The notes below the pieces were generated by a model, which had not been told where the DNA came from, did not search any database, and worked only from the letters and a program-made list of their open reading frames with translations. A stretch of 64,000 nt of DNA from Moringa oleifera. Taxonomy: Eukaryota; Streptophyta; Magnoliopsida; Brassicales; Moringaceae. How positions within the stretch are numbered: position 1 is the first letter of the stretch; each line of letters opens with the position of its first letter. This document shows positions 34,654 to 47,200 of this stretch, piece after piece. The translations under genes were made by a program, and so were the position numbers. The stretch is from assembly GCA_021397835.1 (NCBI GenBank), contig JAJFZO010000094.1, positions 6,424,001 to 6,488,000 of the forward strand. Reading direction: 5' to 3'.

Positions 34654-36510
34654 ATGACTTATCACCCACAATGTGATTTTTGCTGCTGTAGAGCAGCACC
34701 GGTTACACGACAACCAATGTCCGTACCAGTGCGAGCCCCGACATGGGTTTCTAGGCGAAGAATTTTCGAGCAAAAGCTGCAAAATCTCCACAAATGTTCA
34801 AATTTGAGCCAGGTGAAGCTACTGCACGCCCAAATTATCAAGCAGAATCTTGACGCAGACATATATATAGCGTCGAAGCTCACATCAGCGTACTCTCTAT
34901 GTCGCCAAATGGTGTTGGCTGTCAACGTTTTCAAACGAACTCAAGAACCCAGTGTCCATCTGTACAATACTTTGATAAGAGCCAATGTGCAGAACTCGCG
35001 GGCAAAGCAGGCTTTTGCTGTTTTCTTTGAAATGCAGAGTAAGGACGTTGTTGCCGATAATTTCACGTACCCATTTCTGTTAAAGGCCTGTTCAGGGGAG
35101 TGTTGGTTACCTGTGGTGAAAATGATACATACTCATATCGAGAAAGTTGGGTTTTTGGCTGATGCATATGTTCCCAATTCACTTATTGATAGTTATTCGA
35201 AGTGTGGTGTGTTAGGCGTTAAGGAAGCAATGAAGTTATTTACTGTGATGGAGTACAGAGATACAGTGACTTGGAATTCTATAATAGGTGGGTTGGTGGA
35301 AGCTGGTGAATTAGCAGAAGCCCGCCAGTTATTCGGAGAAATGCCAGAGAGAGATACTATTAGTTGGAATACCATGTTAGATGGGTACGCAAAGGCTGCA
35401 GACATGAATGAAGCGTTCAAATTGTTTGAGAAGATGCCTGAGAGGAATGCTGTATCTTGGTCGACTATGATTTCTGGTTATAGCAAAGCAGGGGATCTGG
35501 AGATGGCTAGAATCTTGTTTGATAAGATGCCAGGTAGGAACATAGTCACTTGGACTATAATTATATCTGCATTTGCAGAGAAGGGGTTGGCAAAGGAGGC
35601 TACCAGCTTGTATGATCAAATGGAGGAGACAGGATTGAAGCTTGATTATCCTGCTGCTGTTAGTATCTTGGCTGCCTGTGCAGAGTCTGGTTTGCTTGGA
35701 TTAGGCATGAGGGTCCATGCTTCTATTGGTACTAGATTTAACCATAGTCCTCGAGTGTTGAATGCATTGATTGATATGTACGCAAAGTGCGGTAGCTTAG
35801 ACAAGGCAATCAATGTCTTTGATGAGATGCCTAAGAGAGACTTGGTGTCTTGGAATGCTATGCTCCATGGTTTAGCCATTCATGGCCATGGCAAGAAGGC
35901 ACTTCAGCTTTTCTCTAGAATGAAAAAAGAAGGGGTTGAACCTGATAAAGTTACTTTTGTTGGTGTTTTATGCGCTTGTACCCATGCAGGCTGTGTTGAT
36001 GAGGGCATCCAATACTTTTATTCAATGGAAAGAGATTATGGAATTGTTCCTGAAGTTGAGCATTATGGTTGTATTGTTGACCTTTTGGGTCGCAGAGGGC
36101 GTCTTAAGGAGGCATTTAGGATCGTGCATACAATGCCAATGGAACCAAATGTCATTATTTGGGGTGCTCTTCTGGGAGCATGCAGAATGCATAATGCAGC
36201 AGGACTTGCAAAAGAGGTGCTTAATCACCTTGTTAAATTTGAGCCATCAGATTGTGGAAACTATTCTATGTTGTCAAATATTTATGCAGCAGCAGGGGAT
36301 TGGAAAACTGTTGCCAATGTAAGGCTGCGCATGAAAAGTTTGGGTATTCAGAAAACATCAGGGGTTAGTTCCATTGAAATGGACAATGAGGTCCATGAAT
36401 TTAAAGTGTTTGATAGATCACATCCTAGATCTGATCAAATATACAAGATGGTTCACAGATTGGTTGAAGACCTCCAGCAAGCTGGTTATGTTCCACAGGT
36501 GTATCATTGA
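34654..36510 (+). CDS. PLS-class pentatricopeptide repeat protein with E and E+ domains, intronless
   Basis: The open frame of 618 codons has no intron. It binds single-stranded organelle RNA; PLS-class proteins with E/E+ tails mostly act as site-specific C-to-U editing factors in plastids or mitochondria. Repeats run from about residue 35 to 490, seen as recurring phrases such as NSLIDSYSKCG, DTVTWNSIIGG, DTISWNTMLDGYAKA, NAVSWSTMISGYSKAG and NALIDMYAKCGSLDKA. The E domain begins near VEHYGCIVDLLGRRG and the E+ part ends KMVHRLVEDLQQAGYVP; there is no DYW domain, so a DYW partner would be needed for editing. The start is uncertain: ATG at 34654 or at 34717 (MSVPVRAPTWVSRRR, 597 aa). The latter aligns better with Arabidopsis PCMP-E27 (At3g29230) as I remember it. 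Organelle targeting is not clear from either N-terminus. Confidence 0.92.
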   Translation: MTYHPQCDFCCCRAAPVTRQPMSVPVRAPTWVSRRRIFEQKLQNLHKCSNLSQVKLLHAQIIKQNLDADIYIASKLTSAYSLCRQMVLAVNVFKRTQEPSVHLYNTLIRANVQNSRAKQAFAVFFEMQSKDVVADNFTYPFLLKACSGECWLPVVKMIHTHIEKVGFLADAYVPNSLIDSYSKCGVLGVKEAMKLFTVMEYRDTVTWNSIIGGLVEAGELAEARQLFGEMPERDTISWNTMLDGYAKAADMNEAFKLFEKMPERNAVSWSTMISGYSKAGDLEMARILFDKMPGRNIVTWTIIISAFAEKGLAKEATSLYDQMEETGLKLDYPAAVSILAACAESGLLGLGMRVHASIGTRFNHSPRVLNALIDMYAKCGSLDKAINVFDEMPKRDLVSWNAMLHGLAIHGHGKKALQLFSRMKKEGVEPDKVTFVGVLCACTHAGCVDEGIQYFYSMERDYGIVPEVEHYGCIVDLLGRRGRLKEAFRIVHTMPMEPNVIIWGALLGACRMHNAAGLAKEVLNHLVKFEPSDCGNYSMLSNIYAAAGDWKTVANVRLRMKSLGIQKTSGVSSIEMDNEVHEFKVFDRSHPRSDQIYKMVHRLVEDLQQAGYVPQVYH

Positions 36511-38032
36511 GATAACTGGTTGATATATTGCAAACATGGTGGTTGTTTCCTGAGTATCTTCTCACTCCAGTTATCAAAGGCCCTCATATATTGAAGAAGA
36601 GGATGATGCAGACTACTCTTTGTACATACACATGCTTTGGGAATTCTCAATGCAATCATATAAATTTTTCAAGTAGATAACTGGACTTGCCACTGATTAT
36701 AAAAGGTCTTATTCACCTTGTTCAACTGATAATACCAACTAATATTACATTTTGACTTACTGAAAATCTGTACAGAGATTATGTGGCGCATGACAGATCT
36801 GAATTGTTTATGTTCAAAACTTGCTTAGATACTGCTTGTGGAAGTCACACTAACACATAAATTATCAGTCATTAATTCATGAGCTATGTCATTGTCTTGT
36901 GTGCAGACAACAAGTGAGTGCCGTGATTGTGGTAGACACTGCCCTTTGTTTCACATTATCTCACTGAAACAATGGGAAATCATTGCTCTCATGTGTATTC
37001 CTATGTCTTTTACAAAATCCAGCAACTCGGATACTTTAGTGTGTGGACTAGAGGTTCTTGTCCTTATTATTATTCAATGCAAATCTATGGAAGTGGTACC
37101 TTTGGAGAAGATGATACACATATCAGGCAACTGATGGTTTGGTCAGCTAGTCTGTTGTGGAAAAGGATCGTAGTCTAGGGCAGTTACATTTTAATATGAC
37201 AGGAGAAAGCAGGAAACATAAAAAAGCAGTGGGAGTTTTCAGAGTAGAAAGCACATAAATGCTCTCTCATGCTAACTCTGTTCCTTCCTTCAGTCTGATT
37301 GAAACTTGAGCAGGAACTGAAGGTGAGTTTTGATTAATAAGCTTGTGGGTATCTAAGTATGTTTATTCTGTGATTTGTAACCAAAGAGAAAAAAATAATT
37401 GCTTTCCACTTGCATAGTTTCCTTTTAGTTGCACTTATGCTTAAATTTGAGCTCAGTTATCCTGAATGTCTACTTTCTTTTTCCTTTATCCCTAAATGCC
37501 ATGAAAATTAGGTAATACATAGTTTTTAACTCAGAGAAACAGGACCGCACAGGTTGCTGGCTTTCCTCTCTGTAATTTTGGGCATGTCATGTGTGGATAA
37601 ACACAACACAAGCACACAGAATCCACTACTTCAGAGTTTAGAACATGTTTCAATTCCTGCAAGTTGACTGCCCACAAAAACCCTGACTGGATAGGAGGAT
37701 GACACATCACCCGCATACAGACACTGCTTTCCATTTCTTCAAAGTAAATGCACACCCAGATGATTGGCTACCGCCATGACACGTCCTCCAAAAGTGGATA
37801 GAAAAGTTCACTGATCCAGTAACCCACAAATGGAGGCGCTACCTGCTCTCACAGCCTGCCACGTGTCAGACCATATCCATTGGCCCATTCTGGGATTCAG
37901 ATGGAGATGGAACCAGGAACAGCAGCTTGTGGTGAACATTCAATCTTATTCTGAGCTGTTTATTTATACAAAGTGTTTCTGTTATTGCCTCAGTCATCTT
38001 GATCTCCAGGTTTTTCCGTTGAAGAGTATACC
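36511..38032. other. 3' end of the PPR gene and promoter of the AlgH-like gene
   Basis: Mixed-composition spacer. The right part has promoter-type elements: CACGTG in GCCACGTGTCA at 37860-37865, ACACGTCC near 37780, ATTGG (reverse CCAAT) near 37762 and a TATTTATAC TATA-like site near 37961. A reading frame at 37830-38081 overlaps this region but resembles no protein. Confidence 0.5.
37860..37865. promoter_or_regulatory. G-box/ABRE upstream of the AlgH-like gene
   Basis: GCCACGTGTCA is a strong G-box and abscisic-acid response core, 168 bases before the start codon and about 100 bases before a TATA-like site. It suggests light or abscisic-acid control; not proven. Confidence 0.45.
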
Positions 38033-39264
38033 ATGGAAGCTGCTTGTTTCCTCAGCTCAAGATCTTTCACCAAGACTGTAGAGCTTATGCCCTCAATCAA
38101 AGATAGAGTTCTCTGCTATCCCAGGAAAAATTCTAATCAGTTCGTCTGCAGAAAGTTTGCTAACCCATCTTCTGTAACTTGTAAGAATTTCTAATCCCTA
38201 CCCAGAAAAGATGAATCTCTTATATTCCCCTGTGCAGTCACTTTTTCAAGTCACTGTTCGTGTTCTTGAAGATAAATTGGAAAAAAAAAAAAAGCAGATG
38301 CATTTATTTGTTGTTCATATGAAAAAGGGCAATCATTTTAACTGTTTGTATGCTAAGAAAATGTGTGATCTTTTCAAGTGATTTCATGACCAAAGATCAA
38401 GTTTTGGGTAATATTATATCTATCAAGAGCTACTCGGATCATGAAGTTTTCTGGTTTCCTTTTTGCATATGATCTTGCTCTAATGGGTAGTGATTGCATT
38501 AAGGTTGCCAGTTGAATTCATGGTCGCCAAGTGATGAAGGCAGCAGGAAAGTTTCAGAAGATGCCGACTGGCGAGCATTCAGAGCAAGGCTAGTGGCCGG
38601 AGAAAGAGCATCAAGGCCTGAAGACTCTTCATCATGGACCAACCCAGATACAGTAGAGGATTACCCTCCACCGATCCTGATCGGTGACAAATGGGCTCAT
38701 CCAATCTACCAACCTGAAAAGGGCTGCCTCCTCATTGCAACCGAAAAGCTTGATGGAGTCCACATCTTCGAACGAACGGTGATCCTACTCTTATCCGTCG
38801 GCTCCATGGGTCCATCCGGGATCATACTCAACCGGCCGTCGCTAATGTCGATCAAGGAAACGAAATCCACCGTCCTGGATCTCTCTGGCACGTTTTCAGA
38901 CCGGCCGTTGTACTTCGGCGGGCCGTTGGAGGAAGGCTTGTTCCTGGTAAGCCCAAAAGAAGAAGATGACCGGGAAGACAATAATCTGGTGTTCAAGGAA
39001 GTGATGAAGGGCTTGTACTACGGGACTAAGGAGAGTGTAGGCTGCGCCGCCGAGATGGTGAAAAGCAACTTACTCGGAACAGGAGATTTCAGGTTTTTCG
39101 ATGGGTATTGTGGGTGGGAAAGAGACCAATTGAATCAAGAAATCATGGCTGGTTATTGGACCATAGCGGCTTGCAGCCCGAGCGTTGTCGGGCTGAGCGG
39201 TGCTGATAGCCATGGGCTTTGGAATGAAATCCTTGGGCTCATGGACCGGAGAAAGGTTTGGTAG
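38033..39264 (+). CDS. plastid AlgH/UPF0301 (DUF179) protein
   Basis: Two exons. Exon 1 starts at 38033 and encodes a basic, Ser-rich leader (MEAACFLSSRSFTKTVELMP...) that fits a plastid transit peptide. Exon 2 ends at 39264 and encodes the AlgH-like domain, with KGCLLIATEKLDGVHIFERT, GPSGIILNRPS, PLYFGGPLEEG and a C-terminal GYCGWERDQLNQEI. The bacterial homologues are small cytosolic proteins of unclear function, and so are the plant ones. The junction is ambiguous. Donor 38173 (TCT|GTAACT) with acceptor 38511 gives 297 aa. Donor 38180 (ACTT|GTAAGA) with acceptor 38503 gives 302 aa. The combination of the strongest donor and strongest acceptor (38180 with 38511) shifts the frame to an early TGA. 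Confidence 0.87.
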
Positions 39265-42200
39265 AAATCTTTCATTCTCGTCTGTTGGGTGTTTGGCTAC
39301 CGAGAAAGTGGTGATTATGGCCTGGTCGAGAAAGTTGAAAATGGAACAGGAAAAGAAGATGCATCGGAATTTGTAACAGATGTAAATTGGTAATACCCAA
39401 GTGCAATCGAGTATGTGTCTATGGATAATGCTTTCTTTGTTTGGTCAAAGACTCGGTTTTTATTTACACTTTTCACTTTTGGCAGATTAAAGGCATACAC
39501 TTTTTAACAAAAAAGGTAGAAAAAGACTTCATGCTTTATCAAGTCTATGAATAATAGTAAGTTCAATTTTTTAAAAAAATTGCATAAATTTCAAAAATAA
39601 AATTTTGATTCTTAAAAAGTTCTAAAAATTTTATTTATTAAATTAATCAAATTAAAATTTATTGAAAGATCTAAAAGCTAAAAATATTTAAATTAAGAAT
39701 AAAAAACATATTAAAACTATCATTACAAGAGAAAAAAATCAATTTTTTAAAGTATTGAACATATTTTTTAAAAAAAATTTATGTTATCAAAATTTTAAAA
39801 TTTTTATAAAAAATAATAAAAAAATAAAAAATTATTCAAATAAAAGATATAAACTTGAAATAGAGTGTAAAATATATTTGAATTTTTTTAGGTAGTTTAA
39901 TAATAAAAATAATTTTTATTTTTTAAAATTAATATCTAATTTAAATAGAATCAGTATATTATAAAAAATAATTTTTAGGTTTTTTCATGTTATATTACTT
40001 TTGTATATTATTTGTAAGATATATCAAATAATACAAAATAATTATGATTATTTAACATCAAAATTAAACCAAATTTTATGAAAATTATTATTTTTTTGTT
40101 GGGTAAAGGAAAAAGTGGGTGATGTGGGTCATAAGAACATAATTTCTTGGTTTGTTTCTATGTTTGCATTCAAAATTTGAACATGATAGGATTTAGAAAT
40201 TTGAGATTCAAAATGTAAAATTCCATGACTTATGAAAGTGAATGGCTCCAAATCTATGTGCCAATGTCATGATTAGGATCACATTGCTAGTTCCCTTAAG
40301 TAACTCAAATGCAAATTCGTGTAAATCATTATACACACAATTAACTTTGTTGAATTAATTAAAATACCACGGATTTTTTATTAAATTTTATGATATCTTG
40401 TGCTACCATACCAAAAACATTGATTGCACCATTAATGAACATTAATGCTTTCAAAAAGCAATGTAATTGAGTAATTTAATAAAAACGATAACTTGGAATA
40501 ACCCAACAAATTTCTTAAATAATATTGAAATTTTAATTTTTTAAATAAAATAGTCACGGTAACTATTTTTAAAACTTAAGCATATCGAGTCGAATCTTCA
40601 ACATTTTAATATTTTATATTCGATAATTTTTTAGTTTTCTCAAACATTTAGTTTATTATGATCTTATTATTTTTATTTTATAATTTTTGACGAAATCAAA
40701 TATAATTTGATTCATTTGTCAATAAACATATTGAATGATATAGTTTTCCATGTTAAATGCGATGGGCGTAAGCATAAGCTAGATGGGCATGTCACATACA
40801 CGGTTTCCCCATTTCTTTAGTTCTTTCAATTATGTCAACTAGAGATATTAATTAATATCACTTCATACCCTTATCAACCCCACAAAGTCATCATCATACA
40901 TAAAAATTCAATTCCCCGTATCATTTTCATAATTAACACTCCAATTAGACGAGACCTAATTCTATGAACCCTAAGATATGTACCCACGATGCTCAATTTC
41001 ACAAATTAATCTCGAATTAATCAAAGTTTCCACCTTTAATCCGACCAGATTAGGCTATATATATTCAATGGAAATGCACAAAACCCAATTAGCAGAAAGA
41101 AAATAAAAATATACCAAGATCAAATTTAAAATTCCATGGCCACTAATCTTAGTTTAAAATAAATTGGGACCATGAAAATTGTGTAGAATATATATGGTTT
41201 GTAATCATCTTGATCACCCTTTTGGAACACTTTAATCTTTATGCTCTTTTTGGTCTCACACTTTATTAGATCATTCTAATCAAATTAACACCCTTTTAAA
41301 AGTAGCTTTTGTTCATAATTTAAGGTCTTTCCTAGGTCTTTGTTGGTGATTAAGCTGTTTCAATCTCCAAATTGCCCATGATCATCACATAATATAATAC
41401 AAGAATTTTCTTGTTAATTAAACGAGATGAAGTGACGGGACGCCCGTATATACTCAATTATGCCCTTACTTTTTTTTTTTAATTAATCAGGTCGAGAAAT
41501 AATCAGGATTTTTTGTGGATTAATTGAAATAATGTAAGTTGGTAGATCGATTTTCTATCATGCAAGGTGTGCTTTATCTTAATATTTAGAAATCGATAAT
41601 GCATGTTTGTATTTAATCAAAATAGTTGTTTATAAAACAAGTTGGTTGGGTAAGATTAGTCTAAGCATAGTTAAATAAGTTAAGAAATTTGCCTATTATA
41701 TTTAATTTTGAAGAATTATTAGGATTTAAGATATCATTATTTGATCCATTATATAATTACATGTTATATATATATATATACACATTTCAAATTTGTTGTT
41801 GCATTTACTAAAATATAAATGAGAAAATGAAAAAAATTACTTAATTTTATTTAAAATTTAATTTTTATGAATAAATTTTTAAAAATTTATAACATACTAA
41901 TGATGTATGATGTTTGGGTTTTCAGATGGGAAGGAATAAACACAAAATCAGAGATAGAGAAAGGCAATAATCCAACGATCTATAATTTCTTACCCATCAG
42001 AAGAGTTCAGTGACATAAAAATTTCTTAGGTAAATTGCTGGAACGGTGTTGGGTTAGTCCTGAAATCTTATACCACGCGCTTCTGGTGTAAATATACATC
42101 AATGCTCACTAATAGGTATTAATTTAATTTTTTTATATTTATAGATTCTCAATTGAATTATTATGAATTATAAAATTAGGAATTTTTTTGAAAAAAAGAA

Positions 42201-42590
42201 AGGAGCATGATGCTAGTATGTTACACTATTTTGGTGGAGCGTGATGATCAAAGGCAGAGCGCGAGCGTGAGGGGACAGTGAGAGAAAGATCCAATGAAGG
42301 TCAGCTACTTTTGGAAACTGTTGAGTTGTTGTTTCCGTAAACCCAGGTGTCTGCATTTTCTAAAGTACTTAAATATGTGTACCCAAAAAGCATGGAAGGT
42401 GGAGAGAATCTAGAAAATGTGAAAAAAAAAGGGAGATATTCCCATATCTTTCACATCCTCAGAAAACCAAAAATTAAAAAAATTTAATACTTTATTAAAC
42501 AAATGGGAAGGAAATCATTGATACAAAGTTATGAGTGAAGCAAAGTATATTTAGCATACAATAAAAAGGGGTAGACCACAAGTTGACAAA
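39265..42590. other. long AT-rich gene-free stretch
   Basis: The first about 230 bases are the 3' UTR of the AlgH-like gene. The rest is AT-rich, with many A and T runs, a short TA run near 41768-41780 and no open frame that resembles a gene. No terminal repeats or transposase remnants were recognised by eye. The end is the promoter of the DUF863 gene. Confidence 0.55.
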
Positions 42591-44242
42591 ACTGAAGTCA
42601 TTGTTTGTTGTTGTTGATGTTGTGTTGTTCCGAGAGGACTTCTTTTTATTCTGTGTAAGAGAAGATTTCTTATCTGGGATATGGGATTTCTCTATCTTCT
42701 TATCAGATACTGGCCCAGGAGATCTGAATTTCCATTTCTCTTCTTTTGTCTGCTAATGATCTGAGCCTCTTCAATGGCCCTGCAGAGATGCCTACTCTCC
42801 TGCTTGCTATCTGTTTGGTGTTTTTCCTCATGGGCTTCATGGTTTCTTCTGGGTTTTCTGTGCTTCTCCTCTGCTGCTACTGTGAAATGTCATGGAACTC
42901 ATGGAGGGCTTTCCGGGTGTTTGTGGGTTTCTGCTGAATTTGGTGAAATTATGGGGAAGTTCTGATAAGGTTATTGGTAGTCAGGAATATGAGTAGATGA
43001 GGTAATTTCGTGTATCCTTTTCTCTTTATAATTAATTTTATTAATTTTCATTCTGGGTTTTGTTTATTGAGACTCCCAAGATTTTTGTGCTTGATTTAAG
43101 CTCTTTCCTGCTGTGCTATGTTTTCTTTTCTTCTTGAGTTTACTGGTAACACTGTAGTTTATGGTGTTGGTGATTGCTAATGTAGTTTCAATTATGGCAT
43201 TTCTGTCAAGTAGGGGTTTGATGAATCTTGTTTTCCCTTTTCTGCTCGTAATTTTGGATTAATGGGTTCTCTTGCTGGAATTCAGTCTTCTGTTAGAATT
43301 CAAATGCAATCTTTGGTTGTTCTAATTACCACCAAAATGTAAATCTTCTATGATCTATTAAAACTTCTCTATAAGCTAATCATGTTCATTTATGTCCTGC
43401 TTTATGGCACAATTTAAAAATTTTAGTTGAAAATCCTGGTTTTATCTCACTGCTTAAGGTCCCATAGTGGCTATCTTGGTGGGTAATACCTATATTTACA
43501 TGCCTTAAATCCGAGCTCGTCTTATACTTTGTATTGAAGTTGAAAGTCCGGCTTATATTCTATAAATTATAACAAATTTCTGGTCTTTGAATACACTTGA
43601 TGTAGCCTGTTATTTAACTTACTGTGTGTTAAGCTGCTTGCTGTCATTTGTATCTCTCGTGAACTGGATAAGGCTTCCACATCTCTGTCTCAAACAGACA
43701 CCCACTTTTTACTTGTTCAACTTCTTACTTGCTCTCCATTAAAGCTCTTTCTTGTTGCATTACAAAATTTTGGGCCAATTTCAGTTTACTTCGTGTAGTT
43801 TCATGTTCTCAGTGGTTGGCCCTTTGGTTTCAAAAGTTTCAGTTATCTCTTTCCGCATGTGCATTAGCACGTAGGAGAGTATTACATTACTGTTATGTGT
43901 GTTTATAAATTGATCTAAGACTGAGGGAAATTTGATTATTGACACATGGTTGGGCTGAAAGTCTAAATCTATCTAAGGGGAAAACAGGCATTTATATTGA
44001 TTGAACTGAAATATCAAATTTGACTGAAGGGGTAATTTCTAAACATGGAGAAATCAGGAAATGTGAAAGTGACCCAGAATGCACAGGATGCCTTTCTTGT
44101 ATTTCTTGTTTACTTTAATTCACCTTTGGATCATTCATGGAGGTTGAACTTGATTTGGTCGATCAGGAATGCATGAGATCAGGATTTACAGGTCACTTTT
44201 AATTGTCAAATAATGAGTGGTTTTCTTGAGTTATCTGCAGGA
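42591..44242 (+). other. leader exon and 1.24-kb leader intron of the DUF863 gene
   Basis: A leader exon probably starts near 42590-42620 and ends at 43001 (GATGAG|GTAATT). The intron ends at 44240 (TTATCTGCAG), two bases before the start codon. The leader exon carries at least three upstream ORFs. The exact transcript start is not known. Confidence 0.55.
42681..42965 (+). promoter_or_regulatory. cluster of three upstream ORFs in the DUF863 leader
   Basis: Three ATG-started frames lie in the leader exon: 42681-42764 (27 aa, MGFLYLLIRYWPRRSEFPF...), 42774-42965 (63 aa, MALQRCLLSCLLSVWCFSS...) and 42788-42937 (49 aa, MPTLLLAICLVFFLMGFMV...). The last two overlap in different frames and both read as hydrophobic peptides. 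They should lower translation of the main frame. Whether any encodes a conserved peptide cannot be judged here. Confidence 0.5.
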
Positions 44243-47200
44243 ATGGGAACTGAAGTACACTCTAAGATGCATCTGCCGGGATACTATTCCTTGAGAAATC
44301 TAAATGACAATGCTGGCAATGGTAGCTGGTCTTTGCATCATGAAAATAAAAGTTTCGGGCAGTATTATGACTTATTCTTGGCAAGGCCAACCATGGATCT
44401 GGGTTGTGAAAAGGAGCAGTTAAGGCAAACTATATTGAAGCAGGAAACCATATTCAGACATCAGGTGTGCTTGTCTTAACTTTGTTAATATACCAGTTTG
44501 GCAAGAAAGGATCAGAGTTGTTGAATTCTTGTTTCAGTTCTCAGATACTTGAACTCATTCTTGTGTTTTATTTTTTCTTTGTGTTTTCTCTAGCTCTATG
44601 AACTCCATCGTCTTTACAGAATTCAGAGAGACATGATGAATGAAATAAGAAGCAAAGAGCTACACCCGCACCTCGCTCGTGCAGAAGCATCAGAGTCATG
44701 TCTTTTTCCTTCTGGCTTTCTGTATGAAGATGACCGAAATGGGTGGCATAATTCTAAATTTCCCTCGGTGGATTTGAATTGTGGAAGACTGTCTAGGTCA
44801 GGTGCTGATAGCATCCAATCCAAGTTCAGCACCATGAAAGGGAATATTTTGCAATCTGGTTGTTGTTCTAGCGATATTAGATTAGGGTCAAAAGACTACG
44901 ATGCCTTGGAATCTAAAAGCAAGAAGCTAAGAAGAAAATTGTTCGACCTTGAACTTCCAGCAAATGAGTACCTTAATGATGAAGATGAAGGTCATGGAGT
45001 TTCTGGAGGGTTGGCAGTAAGAGATCATCATTTCAAAAAGAGTAGTGAGGTTACTTATGAGAGAGCTGGAATCTTGTCTTTTGGTGGCAGGGTGAACTCT
45101 GAATGCAATGGTGATGCTTTTGGTTCCGATTTCTATGGAGGGAAAAGCAATGGTATCACCAATTTGAATGAACCTGCCAAGGTTGAGGAAGCAAGTACTT
45201 CAGCTTCCATTGATATCAGAGGCAATATTACCTGTTCCAAAGGGGGAATGCAAAGCTTGGGTCTATCTTCAGGTTTGCCTTCGAGCTTCCAATGCTTAGC
45301 CAAAGAATTCTCTCATGAAACCTGTAATAGAAGGAATGGAGGAGTTAGTCTCAGCAATTTGCATCCAGAGACCAAAAAAAGACAAGAAGGGTGGTCATCC
45401 TATAATTTTGAAGCTGGTAAGAACTAATTAATCAAAGTACTTACTGCATTAATCAAATTTTCATATTCTCTTCTCTCTTTTCGGCTTTGATGCTTCATTA
45501 TGCATAAAGGGGTAAGGTTTCATTGTTAACATAGTTGAAATTAAATATTTTAGCAGCGGTTTCTTTCTGGATTACTTGTTTAAATTGATGTTTCTGACAT
45601 CTTTTTTTTTTTTTCAGGACAAACCAGAAGCAATGGAACTTCTTTCTTTGGGAGCTTTAATCCTTTAGATTTGCATGCATCATACAAATTACTGCAGGTT
45701 GAATGTGGGAAAGCTCATCAGAGTAAGAGAGAACAACCTGTGAAAAGGAAAATTTTTGGTGTAGAAATATCAGAAACAGATCATGAAGCATCAACTGTTG
45801 CTTCCCATATGAATGGTCAGTGCCCATCTGTTCCTCAATCCAGTGTGGTCAATTCTGAGTCATCAACCATTTCATCCATGAAAAGGTTTCCAAGTAGCTT
45901 GGGCCAAAATGTGATGTTAAGTCAAGGAAATGCTTCCTCTGGTGCCTTCTCTCAGTCAAATAATAGTTTAGTAACATTGAAGCAGAGCTCTGAAGTTATT
46001 CAGGATAAATTGCTTGTTAATAGTGATTCAAGGTCAGTTCCAAGTTTAGGGGCTGAAGTATCCTGCCAAAATGGCCTTTCCTGTCCTCAGCTGGAGTCCA
46101 AGGAATCACAAGTTTGGCACTCGTCAATTAACTGCAGCTACTCAAATGGCATGAGTAACATTAATTCTGCTTGTAATCCATTTAATCAACGTGGTCTTAC
46201 AAGTACCTTTAGGACTTTAGGCTGCATGAGTGAAGTGTTTACCCCACCGGATGTTGTTTCTGTTAATGGGTCTAGGAAGCAGGAGAGCCCTCCAATAATA
46301 TTGCCTTGGCTTAGAACAGTGCCTCATTCTGATGGGAAATCTTCCAGAGAAAAAGAAGGCTTGTCTCAGTTAAATTTGCAGTCCTCGCAGAAGTATTCTA
46401 AGCAATCTGTTGATGCAACTGAAAAGAGAAAGGAGGGCCCCTTTCAGAGCTTCATTCGTACTGATGATGCTGTGCATGGAAGAACTGAAGTTGGTGACTG
46501 TTCAACCAATAAGAACAGTATTGGGCTTCCCATTTTGGAAAAACATCCCTTATCCAAGGATTTGACTTCACAAATCCCCGCATTGAAGCCTGCTTCTCCA
46601 GCTGCAGCATTTGATGGCCCTGACTCTGTGAAAGTTGAGTTGCTTAATTCTGAGTCAAATCATGATCCTGTTTCACCCAGAACTGGAGAGCAATGTAAAC
46701 CGAAGGGCCTGGTTCTAGAGAAGGGATTATTTACTCAAAATGCTGATTCAAGACATTTCATTGATTTGAACTTATGTTTTGAAGGGGTTCAGGAAGAGGC
46801 TCAACCGGTGCTCCGTTCCTCAGGAACCAATATTAAGATTGGTGAGATAGATCTGGAGGTACCACTAGTTGCAGAAACAGCATTGGTTGTTAGTTCTGGG
46901 CATGACTTAATTGACAACAAACTGAAAAAGCCTTCTAACTCATTACAAGATGATTTTCGAGAGACTGATGTACGAATCATCAGTCTTGCAGCTGAGGCTT
47001 TGATTTCCATCTCCTTGTCTAGTGTGCATAATCTTCAGGGCAATGCCTCTTGTTCAGAGATGGAAGCTTCGCAGAATGATCCTCTTCATTGGTTTGCAGA
47101 GGTAATTTTTTCTCACAAGGGTGATATTGACGGTGAGATTGGATCAGCTTTGGTGGGTAAGGATAGTCCCTGTTGTGAGGATCTCATGCCTGATGGGATT

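Noticed and set aside
37830..38081. 83-codon frame overlapping the AlgH-like start in another frame
   Set aside because: It runs through promoter elements and a TATA-like site, so it is unlikely to be transcribed whole, and it conflicts with the transit-peptide frame.
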